In this document: positions 58,015 to 64,000 of the stretch, in pieces | Layout: each line of letters opens with the position of its first letter | Numbering within the stretch: the stretch's first letter is position 1 | NCBI GenBank assembly: GCA_016794465.1 | Contig: JAEUKA010000115.1 | Location: forward strand, 1 to 64,000 | Direction: 5' to 3' | Source: Myxococcales bacterium | Lineage (GTDB): Bacteria > Myxococcota_A > Polyangia > Palsa-1104 > JAEUJZ01 | DNA length: 64,000 bases | Notes under the pieces: generated by a model | What the model saw: only the letters and a program-made list of their open reading frames with translations | What the model was told of the DNA's origin: nothing | Databases searched by the model: none | Made by a program: the position numbers and the translations under genes

Positions 58015-60237
58015 ATGAGCCGCAGCCACGCCCCGTCCGAGAAGCAGTCTCAGGCCCCAAGTTCACTCGGGGCCACGATCAAAGCTGAGATTGCGCGCCG
58101 CAGTCAGAAGCCGAAAAATCCGTCGCTCAGCGAGTCGCTGCAGGTTGCGAGCAGTGGCTTTTCCGATCCGGGACAGCCGCTGCCACCGCCGATCCAGCGC
58201 GCTTTTGGGCCATACGATCTGTCTTCGGTCAAGGTTCACTCGGGGCCCCGTGCGCAGGAGGCGGCCTCGTCGCTGGAGGCCAATGCCTACACGCACGGCG
58301 AGCACATCGCGGTGGGGGAGTCGGCCAGCCTTCAGACGCTCGCACACGAGGCGGCGCACGTCGTTCAGCAGCGCAGTCCGGGCACGTCTTTAGGGGAAGG
58401 ACTCAGCGAGCCCGGACAGCGCGTTGAGCAGCAGGCCGATGCCGTCGCCAGCCGGGTGATGCAGGGCGGCTCGGCCGTTTCCCTGCTATCGCGAGTCTCT
58501 CCCCTTGGACAGAGTGCGGCCACCACCGCAGCGCCGCCCGTGATCTTGCGCGACAAGATGGACTCCAAAAATGCACAGCGCAAAATCACTAAACACATTA
58601 AAAGCAACGATGATCTACAAGGATATTGTCAAAAAATCCTAGAGAACCAAGCCACAAATCCCTTTCAGGCGTTTGGTTTGATCTCATTCTTTTGGCAATA
58701 TACACCAAGCGAATACAATGCTGATCCATATGCCTACTATAGAATGTCATGGGAGAATGCTGCTAAAAAGGTAAAAATTGGCGATTATCCAGCCAGAGGT
58801 GCATCTGGACCGCCATCATTACAGCCACAATCAAGCAAATTATCAAAACTACAGCAAGTTCAACAGAACAAAATTATGTCACAATACGACGAAGATGTAT
58901 CGCAGTTTTCTGCAAAGATGGTTTCAAAGGGTGGAACATTTATCCAAGATCTCAGCAATGTCAAACCTATCTCTGATTCACTTGACAAATCAGGAAAGGC
59001 AGCCACCACCAAAGTCAGCGATTATTTTAGAAAAAAGAAATCACAACAATACAACTCCAACGTCCCAGATATTGACCAGCAAAATGATGATGACGATGAC
59101 AACAACGCAGATCAGAACAACTGGGACAACAATGTCTTTTCTAAAAAACTCGAACTCCAATTAAGCAGTCATAACAACAATATTCATAACAACAATAATA
59201 ACAACAATAATAACAACAATAACAACGACCTGCCATCCAATCACGAGGACCTCCTGGGACTGGATTTCCCCTCGAACAACTCGAATCAGCAGCAACAGAG
59301 CTCGATGAAGAAGGACGACTTCGACGACAATCAATGGAATGCCTTTGACGACGATCAGTGGGAGGACTTCGATGACAACACTCCGGACAATGACGACGAT
59401 CAGGAAAAAATTGATACCAAGCCCAGTCTGCTTGCGATCTCAAACTACGACGAAGATATGCAGCTCAATCACAAGAGCAAAAAGAAAGCCCAAAACAAAA
59501 CGCTGCTCGGCGATGAAATGGACTTGGTGTCAGGGCTAAAGTCCTCTGGAAAAACTCTACTTGAAAAAGGTGGATATTACCTGCGAACTGCTCCTGTACA
59601 GGTACTGAAGCAGTTCACCAAAGGCGCCAGCGGAATTGCCAATGGAACGGGAGCTGCACTAAAGAGCCTTAGTCAATCCGGACGTGCAAAATTATTATAT
59701 AATCAAACGGCAAAAATGTATTCTGATCTTGACAATATATCATCAGAAGACAACAAAGGCGCCTTCTATGAGCCAGAAGTAAAGCCGCGTTTGCTAAAAG
59801 CGATAAAAATACTAATACTATATCCTCTGGTCGGCAATGTTGACGCGATATCAAGCATTACAACCTCTGCATTTGACGCATCGTCAGCCAGTAGTGCCAC
59901 CAAGGTAAAAATGAATGAGGATCAGCTGACCAATTTAACAGATGTGTATGATCCAAACAAAGGAAGCTCATTTACGCATGAGCTTAATAAGAATCATACA
60001 TATAAATCAAAAATCAATCCAAAACTTCAAAGCGTCAAAAAGAATTTTGGCCATAGCTCGAAGCAAAAAGACGAGGTGGCCAACGCCATTGCGCTAGGAT
60101 TGAAGTCTAAATCGGCAGTGGATCAGACCGTCGCCCGCCGAATCCTGACCGAGCTGTTGCTGGTCGATGAGGAACAGCTAGAGCTCGACCCCGATGAGCT
60201 GGCAGAGCTGGTCCGCAACGAAATCCTGAAAGGCTAG
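58015..60237 (+). CDS. DUF4157 eCIS cargo with Asn/Asp-rich insert and endocytic-like short motifs
   Basis: The 740-residue protein has a DUF4157 domain at about 55-150, including FGPYDLSSVKVHSGPRAQEA, and LAHEAAHVVQQ with the zinc-protease-like HEAAH at 111-115. DUF4157 marks many eCIS-linked cargo proteins. From about residue 180 the DNA becomes AT-rich, and the protein turns polar: NPF at 215-217, poly-Asn of 13 residues (392-404), DLLGLD at 412-417 (clathrin-box-like), and two WxxF-acidic motifs (WNAFDD 441-446, WEDFDD 449-454). The C-terminus contains hydrophobic helices (LLKAIKILILYPLV) and returns to GC-rich coding. It lies 12 bp after the fibre gene. Target and toxic activity are unknown. 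Confidence 0.78.
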   Translation: MSRSHAPSEKQSQAPSSLGATIKAEIARRSQKPKNPSLSESLQVASSGFSDPGQPLPPPIQRAFGPYDLSSVKVHSGPRAQEAASSLEANAYTHGEHIAVGESASLQTLAHEAAHVVQQRSPGTSLGEGLSEPGQRVEQQADAVASRVMQGGSAVSLLSRVSPLGQSAATTAAPPVILRDKMDSKNAQRKITKHIKSNDDLQGYCQKILENQATNPFQAFGLISFFWQYTPSEYNADPYAYYRMSWENAAKKVKIGDYPARGASGPPSLQPQSSKLSKLQQVQQNKIMSQYDEDVSQFSAKMVSKGGTFIQDLSNVKPISDSLDKSGKAATTKVSDYFRKKKSQQYNSNVPDIDQQNDDDDDNNADQNNWDNNVFSKKLELQLSSHNNNIHNNNNNNNNNNNNNDLPSNHEDLLGLDFPSNNSNQQQQSSMKKDDFDDNQWNAFDDDQWEDFDDNTPDNDDDQEKIDTKPSLLAISNYDEDMQLNHKSKKKAQNKTLLGDEMDLVSGLKSSGKTLLEKGGYYLRTAPVQVLKQFTKGASGIANGTGAALKSLSQSGRAKLLYNQTAKMYSDLDNISSEDNKGAFYEPEVKPRLLKAIKILILYPLVGNVDAISSITTSAFDASSASSATKVKMNEDQLTNLTDVYDPNKGSSFTHELNKNHTYKSKINPKLQSVKKNFGHSSKQKDEVANAIALGLKSKSAVDQTVARRILTELLLVDEEQLELDPDELAELVRNEILKG

Positions 60238-60260
60238 GAGCCGCTTCCGCCGGAACTGCG

Positions 60261-63200
60261 ATGCAGCTCTTGATTGAGATTGTGCGCAGCAGCCAAGCTG
60301 CCGACCCGTTTGCGTTCCAGTCCGGCAGTCAGGAATATGTCCTGCGCACGCCGCTGGGAGGCGCGGAGACGGCAACGCTGGTCTGGGATGACTCGCTGCT
60401 GCATGAGCTTGCGGAGCTGCGACGACCGGCGCCTGACCCGACGCTGATTCAGCGCCTGGGCGAGCGGCTGCGGCGCTTTCTGGCGACGCCCAGCTTTGCC
60501 AAACAGGAACGTGAGCTGCTGGCGGCGGTGGCAAGCCAGGAGCCGGTGTTCTTGACCTTTCGACTGGCAGCGGCGGAGCTTTTGGCGCTGCCGTGGGAGC
60601 TCTTGGCGCTTTCGGGGTCGGGGCAAAAGCTGGGGGCGCTGCCGGGGGTGCTGCTTCGCTATGCCTGGCCACAGACGCAGACGGTGCCGCCACGACCCGA
60701 GAGTCTGCGTCGGGAAGGCGGGCGGATTCTGCTGGCGTGGTCGGCAGCGGCAGGAGCGGTTCCGGCGGTGGAACAGGAAGCGGCGATTCAGCGGGCGTGT
60801 CAGCTCGGTCAGCTGCCGTTTGACCCCGAGCGCGATGTGCTGCCGCATCTCTCGGCGGCGCGCCTGTCGCAGCGACTGCGGGAACAGCAGGACTCCGAGC
60901 CAGTGACGATCCTGCACCTGCTCTGTCACGGCAGTCGGCGCGAAAATACGTTTGGGCTGGCCTGGGACAGCGACGATGGCGGGATGGAGGTTGTCGACGC
61001 CGGTCAGCTCCGTCAGCTGCTGGCGCCGCATGCTCGGGAGCTGCGCTTGGTGGTGCTGTCGGCCTGCGACAGTGGCAACAGCGGGCCGCTCGGCAATCAC
61101 CTCGGGAGCGTGGCCCAGGCCCTGCATCGCGTCGGGATTGCGGCGGTGGTGGCCTCGCGGTTTCCGCTGTCCGTCGCGGGCTCGCTGGTGCTGACCGAAG
61201 AGCTGTACCAAGAGCTGCTCGGACGGCCAAGCTCGCTGGAGCTGGCGTTTGGTCGGGCTCGTCAGCGACTGCTACAGGAGACGGCCAGCCTCGACTGGGC
61301 GGCGCTGCAGCTGTATGCCCGGCCCGAGGACGGAGACAACAGTCGCCCGGTGCTGTTTCGCCCCTATCGCGGCCTGTCGCCGTTTCTGCCCACCCAGCGT
61401 CGCTTTTTCTTCGGACGTGAACAGGAACGAGCAGCGGCACGGGCGGCGATGCTGACGCTGGCGCAGGCGAGCAAGCCCCGGTTTCTGCTGGTGACGGGCG
61501 CGTCGGGAACCGGCAAGTCGTCGGTGGTTCTGGGTGGTTTGTTGCCCGACTTTGTGGACCAGCACCCTACAGTGGCCCACCCCGATTCGCTGTCCCGCAC
61601 CGCCAGCGAGCTGCTCGGGCTGCTGCGGGATCAGAGTGACAGGCCGCAGACGCCGAAGCTACAGGCGGCGGTGCAGACCCTGCTGCAGGAGCTTGGCACG
61701 CTGGTTCAGCTCGGTGGGGATGGCTGCTGGGAGTGGCTGGTGCTGCGTCCCGGTCCGCAGCCCGAGCAGGCGCTTCAGCAGGCGCTGGCGCGTCGTCAGC
61801 ATCCCAGTCAGCCGCTGCTTTTGATCGTGGACCAGCTAGAGGAGCTGTTCACGCACTGCGAGGATGTGCAGGCGCGCAGTGCGTTTGTGCAGGCGCTGTG
61901 GACACAGTCCAAAACCGACAGCGGCATCCACTGTGTGGTGACGCTGCGGGTCGACTTTCTCGGGCGCTGCGGTGAGCTGGTTCTCGATGAGGAAGGGCTA
62001 CGGCTCGATCGCATTGCCTACAGTGAGGAGCACCGGGTCTTCGTCGCTCAGCCAGCGCCCGAGCAGCTGGCGGTGGCGATCACCGGGCCGGCGCAGCTGG
62101 TCGGGCTCGACGTGGCAGAGTCGCTGGTGCAGCGGATGGTCAGCGAAGTGGCGGGGGAGCCGGGCGCGCTGCCGCTGCTGTCGTACGTGCTCGATCTGCT
62201 GTGGCAGCATCGAGACGGACCGCAGCTGTCGGAGCGAGTCTACGCCGAGCTGGGCGGAGTGGCGGGGGCGCTCGGACGCAGTGCCGATCAGGTCTACTTT
62301 GCGCTTCAGCCGCCGGACCAGCGCCTGGCTCGTCAGATGTTGGTGCGGCTGGTCGGTTTTTCGGCGGAAGTCGGGGGTGAGACGCGACGACGGGTGCCAC
62401 TGCGTGAGCTGCGGGAGGAGATTCACGATCCACAGGCGCGGCTTGATGCAGTGCTGGCGGCGTTCGTCGAGTCCCGGCTGCTCGTACACGGCGAGGAGTC
62501 CGGCCTGCCCGTGATCGAGTTCGCCCACGAAGCGCTCATCCGTCGCTGGGAACGGCTGCAGGGCTTTTTGAAAGAGGATCGTCAGCGACTCCTCGAGCTG
62601 CGTGAGCTACAGAAGTGGGCGACGCAGTTTGCGGCGTTCGGCTCGCTGCTGCGAGGTGCCCAGCTTGGGTATGCGCAGCGGCTGTTGGAAAAGTATCCCG
62701 ACGAGCTGGGCCAGCAGGTCACCGGGATGATTCGCCGCAGTCTGCAGGCGACGCGACGGCGCTGGCTTGGACTGGGGATGGCGATCTGCGGCATCGTGGC
62801 TTCACTGACCGCTCTGACCGTCGCCCAGCGGCGCAGCGAGCAGCGGGCCATCGCCGAGAGACAGCTTGCCGTCGCCAAGGAACGGACCGCGCGGGCTCGG
62901 CTGCTGGCCATGCACGCGGAGCAAGCGACCGACGCCGAGATCGACACGGCACTGCTCTATGCGGTTCGAGCGATGCAGCTACACCCCGAGCACAGCACCC
63001 GCAGCGCACTCGCCAGCGCACTCGTTCGCAGTCAGCCAATTCAGCGCTTTGTGCGACTGCCTCCGTCGCGGGTCCACAGCGTCGCGTTCACTCCCGACAG
63101 CCAGACTGTCGTCGCTGCCACCGGGGACGCGGGCCTGTGGATGCACGATGTCGAGCGTGGCACCCGCACCGCGCAGCGCTTGGCCCCGACCGGCTCGTGT

Positions 63201-64000
63201 CACACCTGTACGCCGCCTGAGCTATATGCCGTCGCCGTCAGCCCCGATGGCCAGACCGTCGCTGCCACTGGTCAAGGCGGACAGATTTTTTTGTGGCCTA
63301 CTTCCCGCTTTGCAGACGCTGCCGCACCACCAGCAATCTTGACGACGGGTGCGCGCACACTCTACAGCCTTGACTACAGCCCCGATGGAACTCAGCTTGC
63401 TGCCGGCGCCGGGGATGGTCAGATCTTCCGCGTCGACCTTCGCCCTCAGAAGGCCCAGCCTGCCCCCGTCGCCAGTGACGCGGCGCAGATCGTTGCCTCG
63501 GTGGCCTTCGAGCCTGGACATGGACGCCGTCTGGCCGCTGTGGGAAATGGCGGCAACCTGATGGTGTTCGACTCAGCCTCGGGCGCACCGGTCCTCGGTC
63601 CACTCGCTGGGGGTCACGGCTACCTCAGCAGCGTGGCGTGGAGTCCATCGGCTCGCCTGCTGGCCGCCGCCAGTGAAGATCACACCGTCTTGCTCTGGGA
63701 TACCGAGCGCGGACAGTCGCTGACCTGGGCCCCGGGCACCACTCGCTCTGCAGGCGCACTCAGCGGCGTCACTTTCAGCCCCGAGGGTCGCTGGCTGGCG
63801 TCGTGCGGGCTCGACCGAGCGATTCGCCTGTGGGACGTAGAAGGCTTGCGCGCACTTGGCGTCCCGATCATCGCCCCCGGAAGCGCGATCTACAGCTGCG
63901 CGCTTTCCCCCAGCGGACGAGTCCTGGCCACTGGCAGCGACGGACTGCTCTTGCTGTGGGAGATTACCTCGCACCCTGTCTTACATCGGCTCCGCCAGCC
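60261..64000 (+). CDS. CHAT-NTPase-WD40 protein, cut by the window edge
   Basis: The frame is open from ATG 60261 to the window edge (1246 residues visible). A caspase-related CHAT domain has its His at LHLLCHGSR (His 223) and its Cys at LSACDSGNS (Cys 269). A STAND/NACHT-like NTPase follows, with Walker A GASGTGKS at 413-420, LLLIVDQLEELFT as Walker B, and a conserved-type GEPGALPLLSYVLDLLW. A membrane-like helix near 835-856 (WLGLGMAICGIVASLTALT) and at least six WD40 blades follow (SPDGQTVAATGQGGQIFLW and others). It begins 23 bp after the cargo gene, so it may be a co-expressed effector, sensor or self-protection protein. Confidence 0.85.
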   Translation, partial: MQLLIEIVRSSQAADPFAFQSGSQEYVLRTPLGGAETATLVWDDSLLHELAELRRPAPDPTLIQRLGERLRRFLATPSFAKQERELLAAVASQEPVFLTFRLAAAELLALPWELLALSGSGQKLGALPGVLLRYAWPQTQTVPPRPESLRREGGRILLAWSAAAGAVPAVEQEAAIQRACQLGQLPFDPERDVLPHLSAARLSQRLREQQDSEPVTILHLLCHGSRRENTFGLAWDSDDGGMEVVDAGQLRQLLAPHARELRLVVLSACDSGNSGPLGNHLGSVAQALHRVGIAAVVASRFPLSVAGSLVLTEELYQELLGRPSSLELAFGRARQRLLQETASLDWAALQLYARPEDGDNSRPVLFRPYRGLSPFLPTQRRFFFGREQERAAARAAMLTLAQASKPRFLLVTGASGTGKSSVVLGGLLPDFVDQHPTVAHPDSLSRTASELLGLLRDQSDRPQTPKLQAAVQTLLQELGTLVQLGGDGCWEWLVLRPGPQPEQALQQALARRQHPSQPLLLIVDQLEELFTHCEDVQARSAFVQALWTQSKTDSGIHCVVTLRVDFLGRCGELVLDEEGLRLDRIAYSEEHRVFVAQPAPEQLAVAITGPAQLVGLDVAESLVQRMVSEVAGEPGALPLLSYVLDLLWQHRDGPQLSERVYAELGGVAGALGRSADQVYFALQPPDQRLARQMLVRLVGFSAEVGGETRRRVPLRELREEIHDPQARLDAVLAAFVESRLLVHGEESGLPVIEFAHEALIRRWERLQGFLKEDRQRLLELRELQKWATQFAAFGSLLRGAQLGYAQRLLEKYPDELGQQVTGMIRRSLQATRRRWLGLGMAICGIVASLTALTVAQRRSEQRAIAERQLAVAKERTARARLLAMHAEQATDAEIDTALLYAVRAMQLHPEHSTRSALASALVRSQPIQRFVRLPPSRVHSVAFTPDSQTVVAATGDAGLWMHDVERGTRTAQRLAPTGSCHTCTPPELYAVAVSPDGQTVAATGQGGQIFLWPTSRFADAAAPPAILTTGARTLYSLDYSPDGTQLAAGAGDGQIFRVDLRPQKAQPAPVASDAAQIVASVAFEPGHGRRLAAVGNGGNLMVFDSASGAPVLGPLAGGHGYLSSVAWSPSARLLAAASEDHTVLLWDTERGQSLTWAPGTTRSAGALSGVTFSPEGRWLASCGLDRAIRLWDVEGLRALGVPIIAPGSAIYSCALSPSGRVLATGSDGLLLLWEITSHPVLHRLRQ

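Noticed and set aside
58345-58360. HEAAH of the DUF4157 domain as proof of an active protease
   Set aside because: The motif fits zinc proteases but no third ligand could be identified, and DUF4157 is often treated as a targeting or processing domain, so activity is not claimed.
59190-59230. poly-Asn tract as sequencing artefact
   Set aside because: The run uses a mixture of AAC and AAT codons rather than a simple triplet repeat, and the frame continues correctly on both sides.
60160-60200. LLVDE near the cargo C-terminus as a second clathrin box
   Set aside because: The fourth position is Asp instead of a bulky hydrophobic residue, and it lies in a predicted helix in GC-rich, conserved-looking sequence.
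60178-61440. 420-residue minus-strand open frame
   Set aside because: Antisense of the CHAT domain gene; Pro/Ala/Arg-rich without protein-like features. The plus frame has CHAT and P-loop motifs and runs open to the edge.

Overview
The window comes from a GC-rich (roughly 65 percent by eye) bacterium, most likely a member of the Myxococcota. The pointers are Hanks-type Ser/Thr kinases with a C-terminal membrane anchor, many lipoproteins built from FG-GAP or beta-propeller repeats, caspase-fold proteases, and two contractile injection systems side by side. This taxonomic call is inference. No rRNA, tRNA, CRISPR array or recognisable transposase was found.

Bases 1-13.2 kb are miscellaneous. 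In order: a 22-bp tandem repeat cut by the window edge; an MddA-like methyltransferase; a secreted Cys-repeat protein; an overlapping GT87 membrane glycosyltransferase and CYP102-like P450 pair; a minus-strand block (FG-GAP lipoprotein, TPR protein) framed by the two halves of one Ser/Thr kinase in permuted order; an NhaR-like LysR regulator; a decayed propeller gene; and a SAM methyltransferase with a regulatory domain.

Bases 13.2-33.2 kb are a type VI secretion system (T6SS). A DUF4280 PAAR-like spike tip diverges from a long plus-strand operon: degenerate ANL (acyl-CoA synthetase-like) protein, TssA-like protein, TssG, TssB, TssC, Hcp, TssK, TssE, VgrG, TssF, TssL, a small helical protein, TssM, a TssJ-like lipoprotein, and a protein with a lipid-kinase-like catalytic signature that is a candidate effector. 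No ClpV/TssH lies in the window.

Bases 33.3-37.1 kb are a minus-strand trio: a secreted or membrane-anchored caspase-fold protease, a DUF4384 lipoprotein and a beta-propeller lipoprotein.

Bases 37.4-64 kb are an extracellular (or cytoplasmic/membrane) contractile injection system (eCIS) in one tightly overlapping plus-strand operon: sheath, tube, Zn-ribbon baseplate protein, a low-complexity IGRIEVR protein, DUF4255 cap, AAA+ ATPase, small protein, CIS_tube/Afp7-like protein, tail-X/LysM-like protein, hub, spike, PAAR tip, gp25, two J-type wedge proteins, a tail-I-like protein and a DUF6519-LamG fibre. The last two genes look like payload or partner genes. The first is a DUF4157 protein whose body is an AT-rich, Asn/Asp-rich insert carrying short motifs that resemble eukaryotic endocytic adaptor motifs (NPF, a clathrin-box-like LLGLD, two WxxF-acidic motifs). 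The second is a CHAT-NTPase-WD40 protein that runs off the right edge. The DUF4157 cargo is the strongest candidate for something undescribed.
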